This document shows, in pieces, positions 56,404 to 64,000 of a DNA stretch of 64,000 nucleotides. The stretch comes from Paracoccus aerodenitrificans (GTDB taxonomy: Bacteria; Pseudomonadota; Alphaproteobacteria; Rhodobacterales; Rhodobacteraceae), in the NCBI RefSeq assembly GCF_027913215.1, contig NZ_CP115784.1, forward strand, positions 1,364,001-1,428,000, in the 5' to 3' direction. The notes beneath the pieces are model-generated. The model had not been told where the DNA came from and did no database searches. It saw only the letters and a program-made list of their open reading frames with translations. The number at the start of each line of letters is the position of its first letter. The first letter of the stretch is position 1. Made by a program: the position numbers and the translations under genes.

Positions 56404-59105
56404 TGATGCTGGGTCCGATAGGTTTCGGCACCCCTCTGGTGCTGTTGTCGCTTGCCGCCTTGCCGCTTCTGTGGTGGCTGCTGCGGGCCTTGCCGCCAGT
56501 GCCGCGCCGGATCCGGTTTCCCGGCACCGTTCTGTTATCGGGGCTGCGTGATGCCGACCCGATCGCGCGGCGCACACCGTGGTGGCTTTTGCTGCTGCGA
56601 ATTTTCGCGGTGGCGGCGGCGATCCTTGCCTTCGCTCAGCCGGTCTGGCAGCCTGCGGCTCCGACGGCAGAGGGAGACGCGCTGCTGATCGTCATGGATG
56701 CCGGCGCGACCGCCGCGCCGGGCTGGATACAAAGCCGCAACCGCGCGATACGAGCCGCCGAGACCGCCATTTCCGAAGGCCGCCCGGTCGCGGTGCTGAC
56801 CGCTGACGGACCCGGAGACGAGCCGCTGAGCTTCGGCGCGGACGGCTCGGTGGCGGCGACATTGCGAGCGGCTGATCCGCAGCCCTGGCCGGGAGGCTAT
56901 CCCGCCGATCCCGCCGCGATGCTTGCAAATGCGCCGCAGGGCAGTCTGCGGACATTATGGCTGAGCGACGGAGCAGATCATCCCAACCGCGCCGACTGGC
57001 TGGCCGAGTTGACCTCGCTTGGGCCTGTCAGCGTCTTTCCCCCGGCGGTGCCGCCTCTGGCGCTGCATATGGTCGAGGACGGGGCGCAGCCTTTGCTGGA
57101 ACTCAGCGCTCTTGATGAAAACGCGCCTGAAATCATTGCGTTCGGGCCAGATCCTCAGGGAGTTCCGCGCGAACTGGCGCGGCTGCAACCGGGCGGGGCG
57201 CGGATCTCTAATGGGGTGGTCACGCGCCCGATACGTGTCGATCTGCCTGCCGAATTGCTGGGCCGGGTGACGCGGCTTCAGGTCGATGGGGTGGCCTCGG
57301 CGGCGGCGGTGGTTCTGGGCGATGACCGGCTGCGTCGTCCTGTCGTGGCGCTGATCGGCGATGGGCGCGCCACATCCGAGGGTCAGGCCCTGTTGTCTCC
57401 CGCCCATTATCTGCGCAGCGCTCTGGCCAAATCGGCGCGGTTGATCGAGACCGGATTAAGCGATGCGCTGACCGCAAATCCCGATGTCATCATCCTGATG
57501 GATCAGATCGGCCTGGACGCGGATGGTGCACTTGCCGACTGGGTCGCCGGGGGCGGCCTGCTGATCCGCTTTGCCGGGCCACGCATGGCGGCGGATCCGA
57601 ATCTGGGGGCCGAGCCGCTTTTGCCCGTCCGGCTGCGTCCGGGAGGGCGCGATATGGGCGGAGCGCTGAGCTGGGGCGAAGCGCGGCCACTGGCTCCTTT
57701 CCCCGAGGATGGGCCGTTTGCCGGGCTGACCATTCCCGATGATGTCACCATACGCGCTCAGCTCATGGCCGAGCCTGCCCCTGAACTGGCCGAACGCAGT
57801 ATCGCCACGCTGACAGATGGCACGCCTCTGGTCACCCGCGCTGCTGAAGGTGAGGGGGATGTGGTGCTGTTTCACTCGACCGCGAATGCAAGCTGGTCGT
57901 CGCTGCCCATTTCCGGGCTGTTCGTCGGAATGCTGGACCGTCTGATCGCGACTTCGGGACGTGTGGCAGATGAGGACACGCCGCTGCCCGCCGGTGGGAT
58001 CTGGACCGCGCAGCAGGTGCTGGACGGGTTCGGCAGGCTCTCGCCGGTAGAGGATCCCGCTCCGGTCGAGGCCGAGGCACTGGCGGAAGGGGCGCAGCGC
58101 GGGGTTCCCGCCGGGCTTTATACGTCGGGCGAGCAATATATGGCGCTGAACGTAGGCGCTCCGGTCGCGCCTGCCACATGGCCGGGGGCCAGCATCGAAA
58201 GCGCTGCAAGCCCCGGCCTGCCTCTGGCTGGCTGGCTGCTGGCGGCGGCGGCTTTCGCGCTGATCTGCGACACATTCGGCAGTATTTTCCTGCGCCGTGG
58301 AAGTTTCGCCGCGATTCTGCTGGCGATGGTTCTGGCGCAGCCCAATCCGTCGGACGCGCAGGAGATCGACGCGGATTTCGCGCGGGCCGCATCCGAATTC
58401 GCAATGGCCTATGTGCTGACCGGCGATGACGAACTGGACGAGATCTCCCGCACCGGGCTGACGGGCCTGTCGCTGACGCTGACCTCGCGCACCACGGTTG
58501 AGCCGACTGAGCCCGTTGCCGTCGATCTGGAAACTGCGGATCTCAGCCTGTTGAGCTTTCTTTACTGGCCTGTCGGGCCTGATCAGGCGATCCCCTCGGC
58601 GGATGCCTATCTGCGGCTGAACCGGTTTCTGCGCGGCGGGGGGATGATCCTGTTCGATACGCGGGATGCGGATCTGGCGGGCACCGGCCCTGACGGCTCG
58701 GACGACCTGCGAAGGCTGGCGGGACCGCTGGATATGCCGCCTTTGCAGCTTGTCCCCGAGGATCATGTGCTGACCCGCAGCTTCTATCTGCTGGATGACT
58801 TCCCCGGACGTTATGCAAATGGCGATGTCTGGGTCGAGGCCGGAGCGGCGCAGGATGGCAGCGTGAATGACGGTGTGTCGCCGGTGGTGATCGGCGGGAA
58901 TGGCTGGGCCGAGGCATGGGCGGTGGATGATCGCGGTCTGCCTCGGTTTGCTGTGGGAGTCGGGTTCGAGGGCGAAAGACAGCGGGAAATGGCGCATCGC
59001 TTCGGCGTGAACCTGATCATGTATGTGCTGACCGGAAATTATAAATCCGACCAGATCCATATCCCCGAATTGCTCAGCCGCTTGCGTCAGGAGGAACTGC
59101 GATGA
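56400..59105 (+). CDS. BatA-N / DUF4159 membrane protein
   Basis: 901 residues. Two N-terminal membrane helices with the BatA aerotolerance N-terminal domain (about 5-85, LVLLSLAALPLLWWLLRALP, PRRIRFPGTVLLSGL). The middle carries a VWA-like part (LLIVMDAGATAAPGW) and a glutamine-amidotransferase-like domain (about 300-420, PDVIILMDQIGLDAD, GGLLIRFAGPRMA). Another membrane helix is at about 610-640. The C-terminal DUF4159 domain (about 655-890, LLSFLYWPVGPDQA, GGGMILFDTRDADL) is periplasmic by topology. ATGA overlaps on both sides. Function unknown. Confidence 0.85.
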   Translation: MMMLGPIGFGTPLVLLSLAALPLLWWLLRALPPVPRRIRFPGTVLLSGLRDADPIARRTPWWLLLLRIFAVAAAILAFAQPVWQPAAPTAEGDALLIVMDAGATAAPGWIQSRNRAIRAAETAISEGRPVAVLTADGPGDEPLSFGADGSVAATLRAADPQPWPGGYPADPAAMLANAPQGSLRTLWLSDGADHPNRADWLAELTSLGPVSVFPPAVPPLALHMVEDGAQPLLELSALDENAPEIIAFGPDPQGVPRELARLQPGGARISNGVVTRPIRVDLPAELLGRVTRLQVDGVASAAAVVLGDDRLRRPVVALIGDGRATSEGQALLSPAHYLRSALAKSARLIETGLSDALTANPDVIILMDQIGLDADGALADWVAGGGLLIRFAGPRMAADPNLGAEPLLPVRLRPGGRDMGGALSWGEARPLAPFPEDGPFAGLTIPDDVTIRAQLMAEPAPELAERSIATLTDGTPLVTRAAEGEGDVVLFHSTANASWSSLPISGLFVGMLDRLIATSGRVADEDTPLPAGGIWTAQQVLDGFGRLSPVEDPAPVEAEALAEGAQRGVPAGLYTSGEQYMALNVGAPVAPATWPGASIESAASPGLPLAGWLLAAAAFALICDTFGSIFLRRGSFAAILLAMVLAQPNPSDAQEIDADFARAASEFAMAYVLTGDDELDEISRTGLTGLSLTLTSRTTVEPTEPVAVDLETADLSLLSFLYWPVGPDQAIPSADAYLRLNRFLRGGGMILFDTRDADLAGTGPDGSDDLRRLAGPLDMPPLQLVPEDHVLTRSFYLLDDFPGRYANGDVWVEAGAAQDGSVNDGVSPVVIGGNGWAEAWAVDDRGLPRFAVGVGFEGERQREMAHRFGVNLIMYVLTGNYKSDQIHIPELLSRLRQEELR

Positions 59106-61219
59106 GCTGGGGCGGTCTGGTTCTGGACCCTCTGCTTGCGCCGCTGATCGGGGCGGCGGCGGGCTGGCTTGCCGCTGCGGTGGCAATCGCGGCGCTTGTC
59201 GTGACGCTGATTGCCCGGTGGAAAGGCCTGCGCGGCGCATGGTGGCGCGGCGCGGCGCTGCTGCTGATCGCGGCGGCGCTTGCCGGGCCGGGGCTGGAGC
59301 GTGGCACGACGCAGAAACTGGCCGATATCGTCCTGCTGGTCGATGATCGCAGCGCCAGCCAGACACTGCCGGGGCGGCGGGCAGCCAGCGATGCGGCTCT
59401 GGCGCAAATTGAGGACACCCTCTCAACCTGGCCGGATACGGAGATTCGGCGCATCACGGTCGGGGATGATGAGGATGGAACGCTGCTTGGCGCGGCTCTG
59501 TCCCGTGCGATTGCCTCTGAACCGGCGAACCGGCTGGCGGGGGCGGTGGTGGTCAGCGACGGTCTGGCCCATGACCGCGCCGCGATTCCCCCCGATGCGC
59601 CTGCGCCGGTGCATTTCCTGCAAACGGGTACACCCGGGGATTGGGATCGGCGGATCGTCGTCGATGAGGCCCCCCGCTTCGCCCTGATCGGAGAACCCGC
59701 CGCGATCCGGCTGCATATCGCCGATGAAGGCGCAGTGCCGGATGCCGCGGGCGGCCCGATGACCCTGACCGCGACGCTTGACGGAGACGTCATTGCAACC
59801 GTTGCGGTGGTGCCTGGGGCGCAGTTTGCCTTGCCGGTAACGCTTGAAAGCGCGGGCGCGAATGTCATACAGCTTTCCATCGAGACCCGCGACGGAGAAC
59901 TGACCGGGTTGAATAATCAGGTCGCGCTGACGGTGAATGCGGTGCGCGACCGACTGCGGGTCTTGCTGGTCTCGGGAGAGCCTAATCCGGGTGAAAGAGT
60001 TTGGCGCAATCTTCTGAAATCAGATGCAAATGTGGATCTGATCCATTTCACCATCCTGCGGCCTCCGGAAAAATTCGATGGCGTGCCGGTGAATGAGCTG
60101 GCGCTGATCGCCTTCCCCACGCAGGAATTATTCATGGAGCGGATCGAGGATTTCGATCTGATCATTTTCGACCGCTATCGGATGCGCGGTATTCTTCTGC
60201 CGCAATATTACGACAATATCCGCCGTTATGTGGAGAATGGCGGCGCGGTTCTGGTCTCGGCGGGACCGGAATTTGCCGGGGTCGAAAGTCTGGCGCGGTC
60301 CTCTCTGGGTGAGATCCTGCCCGCAAGACCCACGGGTCGCGTCATTGACGGCCCGTTCCGTCCGCAACTGACCGAGGCGGGGCGGCGGCATCCGGTCACC
60401 GAAAGCCTGCCCGGTGCGCCTGCCGCTGACGGAGAGGAGCCGGGCGATGTCTGGGGGCGATGGCTGCGCATGATCGAGACCGCCCCGGCACCGGGCAGCA
60501 CCGTCGCAATGGTCGGCGATGCCTCGCAGCCCTTGCTGATTCTGGGTCGTGCCGGTGAGGGCAGGGTGGCGCTGATCGCCTCGGATCAGGTCTGGCTGTG
60601 GGGGCGTGGCTTCGAGGGTGGCGGTCCGCAGCTCGATCTGATGCGGCGCGTGGCGCATTGGGCGATGAAAGAGCCCGAACTTGAGGAGGAGGCGCTTGAA
60701 CTGGATATCTCCAGCGGGCTGACGCTTGGGATTACACGGCGCAGCCTTCTGGATGTGACGGAACCGGCGCGCGTGACCGGTCCGGATGGCGAGACGGCGG
60801 AGATTGCCTTGCAGGAGGGCGATCCGGGTCAGTTCGAAGGAAGTTTCACGGCACCGCAACCCGGTCTTTACACGGTGCGGCACGGCGATCTTGTGCGCTC
60901 CGTTGCCATTGGTCCGGCGGCCCCGCAGGAATTCGACCGCACCGTCGCCAATGCCGCGGCGTTGGCCGGGCTGGCCGAGACCTCTGGCGGCAGCGTTCAG
61001 CGCCTCTCGGACGGCATCCCCGAGCTGCGCCGCGTGGCCGAAGGACGGCCCACAGAAGGGCGCAGCGTCACCGGCCGCTGGATCGGTCTGACCGAACGTG
61101 GGGCCGAAACCGTCACGGGCCTGTCGCGCCGCCCGATCCTGCCCGGATGGGCATGGCTGGCACTGGTTTCCGCAACGATGCTGCTTGGATGGCTGCGCGA
61201 AGGCCGCAGGCGGCTGTGA
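59102..61219 (+). CDS. VWA/GATase-like membrane protein of the MoxR operon
   Basis: 705 residues. Two N-terminal helices (about 8-60), then a VWA-like stretch IVLLVDDRSASQTLPGRRAA. A glutamine amidotransferase-like domain is at about 290-470 (VLLVSGEPNPGERVWRNLLK, FDLIIFDRYRMRGILLP, GGAVLVSAGPEFAG). A C-terminal helix, GWAWLALVSATMLLGWL, closes the protein. No catalytic Cys is evident in the GATase-like part, so it is probably a structural version. Last gene of the moxR operon (ATGA overlap). Confidence 0.8.
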   Translation: MSWGGLVLDPLLAPLIGAAAGWLAAAVAIAALVVTLIARWKGLRGAWWRGAALLLIAAALAGPGLERGTTQKLADIVLLVDDRSASQTLPGRRAASDAALAQIEDTLSTWPDTEIRRITVGDDEDGTLLGAALSRAIASEPANRLAGAVVVSDGLAHDRAAIPPDAPAPVHFLQTGTPGDWDRRIVVDEAPRFALIGEPAAIRLHIADEGAVPDAAGGPMTLTATLDGDVIATVAVVPGAQFALPVTLESAGANVIQLSIETRDGELTGLNNQVALTVNAVRDRLRVLLVSGEPNPGERVWRNLLKSDANVDLIHFTILRPPEKFDGVPVNELALIAFPTQELFMERIEDFDLIIFDRYRMRGILLPQYYDNIRRYVENGGAVLVSAGPEFAGVESLARSSLGEILPARPTGRVIDGPFRPQLTEAGRRHPVTESLPGAPAADGEEPGDVWGRWLRMIETAPAPGSTVAMVGDASQPLLILGRAGEGRVALIASDQVWLWGRGFEGGGPQLDLMRRVAHWAMKEPELEEEALELDISSGLTLGITRRSLLDVTEPARVTGPDGETAEIALQEGDPGQFEGSFTAPQPGLYTVRHGDLVRSVAIGPAAPQEFDRTVANAAALAGLAETSGGSVQRLSDGIPELRRVAEGRPTEGRSVTGRWIGLTERGAETVTGLSRRPILPGWAWLALVSATMLLGWLREGRRRL

Positions 61220-61295
61220 TAGTTGATGCGCTGTCCTTGCCAATGCGCCCCGGCCTTTGGTAGCACCGTTCCCAACCGTTTTGAAAGGCGCAACA

Positions 61296-61772
61296 ATGGC
61301 CGAGATCCAGACTACAGAGGCCGATATCGGTCTGATCCAGCGTATTATTCCGCATCGCTATCCGTTTCTTCTGATCGACCGGGTACGCGATATTGTACCA
61401 AACACATCCGGCGTTGGAATCAAGAACGTCACCTTCAATGAGCCGCATTTTCAGGGCCATTTTCCCGGCCAGCCGGTGATGCCGGGCGTCACCATCGTCG
61501 AGGCGATGGCGCAGACGGCGGCGGTTGTCGTCGGCGTCAGCCTCAATCTGGCCGATAAGGGGATGAAGACCTATTTCATGGCCATCGACAAGGTGAAGTT
61601 CCGCCGCATGGTCGTGCCGGGCGATGTTCTGGAACTGGCGGTCGAGGTCAAGCGCGGCGGCGGCAAGATCTGGAAATTCACCGGGCGCGGCACGGTCAAT
61701 GGCGAACTCGCCTGCGAGGCCGAATTCACCGCCATGATGGACCGGCCCGCGAAAGAGAATGCGGATGGCTGA
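61296..61772 (+). CDS. fabZ: 3-hydroxyacyl-ACP dehydratase
   Basis: 158 residues, hot-dog fold. It dehydrates 3-hydroxyacyl-ACP in fatty acid synthesis, competing with LpxA/LpxD for the same substrates. Motifs: [31 protein letters not shown] with the catalytic His, and [13 protein letters not shown] with the catalytic Glu. ATG 61296 follows TTGAAAGG. First gene of the fabZ-lpxA-lpxI-lpxB operon; its 3' end overlaps lpxA. Confidence 0.96.
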   Translation: MAEIQTTEADIGLIQRIIPHRYPFLLIDRVRDIVPNTSGVGIKNVTFNEPHFQGHFPGQPVMPGVTIVEAMAQTAAVVVGVSLNLADKGMKTYFMAIDKVKFRRMVVPGDVLELAVEVKRGGGKIWKFTGRGTVNGELACEAEFTAMMDRPAKENADG

Positions 61773-62547
61773 GCCCGGCATTCACCCTTCGGCGATCATT
61801 CAGCCCGGCGCCGAGATCGGAGAGGGCGTCAGCATCGGCCCGTTCTGCGTCGTCGGCCCTCAGGTCCGGCTTGGCGACAGGGTGGTGCTGAAATCCCATG
61901 TGGTGATCGAGGGCGACAGCACAATCGGTGAAGATACGGTGATCTTTCCCTTCGCCTCGATCGGGCAGGACCCTCAGGATCTGAAATTCCGCGGCGAGCA
62001 TACCAGGCTGGAAATCGGCGCCCGCAACCGGATCCGCGAATATGTGACCATGAATCCCGGGACCGGCGGCGGCGGCGGGCTGACCCGGGTCGGGGATGAC
62101 GGGCTGTTCATGGCGTGCTCTCATGTGGCGCATGACTGTCAGATCGGCGATCGCGTGGTGATGGCGAACTCTGTCGCCGTTGCGGGGCATTGCCATGTCG
62201 GGGATGATGTCGTGATCGGCGGCCTGTCCGGGATCCATCAATTCGTGCGGATCGGCCACGGCGCGATGATCGGTGCGCTTTCGATGGTGACGGCGGATGT
62301 GCTGCCTTACGGGCTTGTCCACGGGCCGAGGGCCTATCTGGATGGGCTCAATCTGGTGGGTCTGAAGCGGCGCGGGGCGACCCGTGCCGAGATAGCCGAG
62401 TTGCGCAGCCTGCTGGCCGGTCTGTCCGAAGGCGCGTTCCGTGATCACGCGCAAAGCCTGGCCGGGCAGGATCACGGCGAAAAAGCCCGCGAGATCATCG
62501 ATTTCATCCTTGGCCCTTCTGATCGCAGCTTTCTGAAACCGAAATGA
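61765..62547 (+). CDS. lpxA: UDP-N-acetylglucosamine O-acyltransferase
   Basis: 260 residues. First step of lipid A synthesis. Left-handed beta-helix of hexapeptide repeats ([20 protein letters not shown]) and a C-terminal helical domain ([16 protein letters not shown]). The catalytic His is in [13 protein letters not shown], and ISG-type residues [20 protein letters not shown] close the barrel. ATG 61765 is better spaced from AAAGAG than the in-frame ATG 61759. ATGA overlap with lpxI. Confidence 0.96.
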   Translation: MAEPGIHPSAIIQPGAEIGEGVSIGPFCVVGPQVRLGDRVVLKSHVVIEGDSTIGEDTVIFPFASIGQDPQDLKFRGEHTRLEIGARNRIREYVTMNPGTGGGGGLTRVGDDGLFMACSHVAHDCQIGDRVVMANSVAVAGHCHVGDDVVIGGLSGIHQFVRIGHGAMIGALSMVTADVLPYGLVHGPRAYLDGLNLVGLKRRGATRAEIAELRSLLAGLSEGAFRDHAQSLAGQDHGEKAREIIDFILGPSDRSFLKPK

Positions 62548-63338
62548 GCCGTACAGCCATCATCGCCGGAGAAGGCGCACTCGCATCGGTTGTCGCAGAG
62601 ATGCTGGACAACCCTGTCATCGCCTCGCTTGAGGGGTTTTCGCCGCCTATTCCGCATGAAACCTTCCGGCTGGAGCGGCTTGTCCCCTTCTTCGACTGGC
62701 TTTCGGGTCAAGGGGTCGAGCATGTGACCTTTGCCGGTGCGGTGCGGCGGCCCCGGCTCGATCCCGAGGCGTTTGATCCCCGCACCGCAAGTCTGGTGCC
62801 GCGCATTCTGGCAGCCATGCAATCCGGCGACGATGCCGCGCTGCGCGAGGTTCTGGCGCTGTTCGAGGAAGCCGGTTTCCACATTGTCGGAACCGCCGAA
62901 ATCGCGCCGGACCTCGTTCCCGGCCCGGGCATTCTGGCCGGAGAGCCCCGCGCCGACGATATCTCTGACGCCGACCGGGCGCGGGAAATCGTCAGTGGCA
63001 TTGGCGGGCTGGATATCGGGCAGGGCGCGGTGGTGGCTCAGGGGCTGTGCCTGGCGGTGGAAACCCTGCCGGGGACGAATGCGATGCTGGACTTCGTGGC
63101 CGCGCATCGGAATATGCGTCCGCGTCCCAACGGTGCCCGTGGCGTGTTCTGGAAAGCCCCGAAACCGGATCAGGACCGGCGAATCGATCTGCCCTCGATC
63201 GGGCCGGAAACTGTTGACCGGGCCGCCCGCGCCGGGCTTGCCGGGATCGCATGGGAAGCCGGAGGGGTTATTCTGATCAACCGCGAAGAAGTCGTGGAAC
63301 GCGCCCGCGCCGCAGGTGTTTTCCTTTGGGCGCGATAG
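62544..63338 (+). CDS. lpxI: UDP-2,3-diacylglucosamine pyrophosphatase LpxI
   Basis: 264 residues. The alphaproteobacterial replacement for LpxH; it hydrolyses UDP-diacylglucosamine to lipid X. Landmarks: AIIAGEGALASVVAEML, HVTFAGAVRRPRLDP, DISDADRAREIVSGIGGLDI, GQGAVVAQGLCLAVE and GTNAMLDFVA. ATGA overlap with lpxA. 46 bases separate it from lpxB. Confidence 0.95.
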   Translation: MSRTAIIAGEGALASVVAEMLDNPVIASLEGFSPPIPHETFRLERLVPFFDWLSGQGVEHVTFAGAVRRPRLDPEAFDPRTASLVPRILAAMQSGDDAALREVLALFEEAGFHIVGTAEIAPDLVPGPGILAGEPRADDISDADRAREIVSGIGGLDIGQGAVVAQGLCLAVETLPGTNAMLDFVAAHRNMRPRPNGARGVFWKAPKPDQDRRIDLPSIGPETVDRAARAGLAGIAWEAGGVILINREEVVERARAAGVFLWAR

Positions 63339-63384
63339 CACGCAAACGCGGTTTCGCTGCCGTGAACGACAAAGGAGGAACGAA

Positions 63385-64000
63385 ATGCGCGTCTTCCTGA
63401 TCGCAGGCGAGGCCTCGGGCGACCGGCTTGGCGGAGCGTTGATGGCCGGGCTTCGCACATTGCAGCCGGAGATCCGGTTTGACGGGATCGGCGGCCCCCT
63501 GATGATCTCGCACGGGCTGCAAAGCCGCTTTCCGATGGACGAACTGTCGGTCATGGGGATTGCCGAAGTTCTGCCGAAATACCGGCATCTGAAGCGGCGT
63601 ATCGCGGAAACCGCCGCTGCCATTGCCGAATCACGGCCCGATGCCCTGATCACCATCGACAGCCCCGATTTCTGCCTGCGCGTCGTCAAAGCCGCTCAGC
63701 AGCTTGGCTATGATGGCCCGGTGATCCATTACGTCGCCCCGTCTGTCTGGGCCTGGCGGCCGGGCAGGGCGAAGAAAATGGCGAAGCTGGTCGATCATGT
63801 TCTGGCCCTGCTGCCGTTCGAGCCGCCTTTGATGGAAGCCGCCGGGATGAGCTGCGATTTCGTCGGGCATCCCGTGGTTGCACAGCCCCGCGCTACCGAA
63901 AGTCAGGCGCGGGCCTTCCGCGAAGCGCATGAGATCGAACCGGATGCGCCGCTGGTGATGTGTCTGCCCGGCTCGCGCAAGGGTGAGGTCTCGCGGCTGG
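63385..64000 (+). CDS. lpxB: Lipid-A-disaccharide synthase, N-terminal part (cut by window edge)
   Basis: 205 complete codons are present; the gene runs off the window. It joins UDP-diacylglucosamine and lipid X to the disaccharide. Starts MRVFLIAGEASGDRLGGALM; further GT19 blocks FDGIGGPLM, DELSVMGIAEVLPKY, LITIDSPDFCLRV and HYVAPSVWAWRPGRAKKMAK, then LPGSRKGEVSRL. ATG 63385 has AAAGGAGGAACG just upstream. Confidence 0.95.
   Translation, partial: MRVFLIAGEASGDRLGGALMAGLRTLQPEIRFDGIGGPLMISHGLQSRFPMDELSVMGIAEVLPKYRHLKRRIAETAAAIAESRPDALITIDSPDFCLRVVKAAQQLGYDGPVIHYVAPSVWAWRPGRAKKMAKLVDHVLALLPFEPPLMEAAGMSCDFVGHPVVAQPRATESQARAFREAHEIEPDAPLVMCLPGSRKGEVSRL

Noticed and set aside
57456..59426. 656-codon minus-strand open frame over the DUF4159 gene
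   Set aside because: Shadow of the coding frame in GC-rich DNA. No start signal and low-complexity Arg/Pro/Gln-rich translation.

Overview
The window is a GC-rich chromosomal stretch, roughly 60-65% G+C by eye, from an alphaproteobacterium, most likely a Rhodobacterales/Paracoccus-type organism. This is inferred from gene content: glyQ-DUF6446-glyS, DUF2842, DUF1127, DUF1285, a TIGR01244 protein, the fabZ-lpxA-lpxI-lpxB lipid A run (LpxI rather than LpxH), a membrane-bound formate dehydrogenase and dense short-overlap operons. It is mostly core chromosome. I see no insertion sequence, prophage, CRISPR array, rRNA gene or tRNA gene.

Layout. 1-1516: tail of an upstream gene (possibly an MBL-fold hydrolase), a TIGR01244 phosphatase/sulfurtransferase-like protein, a CcdA-family thiol transporter (minus) and an S4 RNA-binding protein. 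1853-7428: a complete dipeptide ABC importer, dppA-(terminator)-dppBCDF. 7519-10414: TrkH and a periplasmic SPOR-like/peptidoglycan-binding protein. 10526-17207: glyQ, a DUF6446 protein, glyS (with a large low-GC in-frame insert) and alaS. 17551-24947: DUF1127, purA, DUF2842, thiamine pyrophosphokinase, an M19 dipeptidase, an ABM protein, an orphan ParA, two small exported proteins (one an I78-type inhibitor lipoprotein) and ychF.

24899-39607 is the most coherent block, a molybdenum-selenium-formate island. It holds modABC (minus), an AGE-family sugar isomerase, fdnGHI (formate dehydrogenase-N/O type), fdhE, selA, selB, an exported low-complexity protein (minus) and fdhD. The fdnG reading frame is interrupted by a TGA that I read as selenocysteine. 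A downstream hairpin reproduces the bacterial SECIS geometry, with a bulged U at position 17 and G23/U24 in the loop, counting from the U of UGA. ModABC would import molybdate for the bis-MGD cofactor, FdhD would sulfurate that cofactor, FdhE would help maturation, and SelA/SelB would make and deliver Sec-tRNA. selC and selD are not visible here.

39609-48390: a Bcr/CflA-type MFS exporter, a GT2 glycosyltransferase, thrS (with an AT-rich 3' end), a cold-shock protein, an alpha/beta-hydrolase-like protein, an SGNH esterase fused to RTX repeats, a DsbA/FrnE-like protein and a Tat-exported DUF882 peptidase. 48679-53024: an L,D-transpeptidase followed by lpxD, a dedicated acyl carrier protein and a FabF-like ketoacyl synthase. 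This lpxD lies away from the fabZ-lpxA cluster. 53055-54466 (minus): a hydroxypyruvate-isomerase-like protein and DUF1285. 54524-61219: a tightly overlapping MoxR-DUF58-DUF4159-VWA/GATase-like operon. 61296-64000: fabZ-lpxA-lpxI-lpxB, the last cut by the window edge.

Many operon junctions are ATGA, TAATG, GTGA or TTGA overlaps. Five genes appear to start with TTG, three of them at TTGA overlaps (thiN, selA, selB). Several annotated starts are therefore chosen from overlaps and ribosome-binding sites rather than the longest reading frame.
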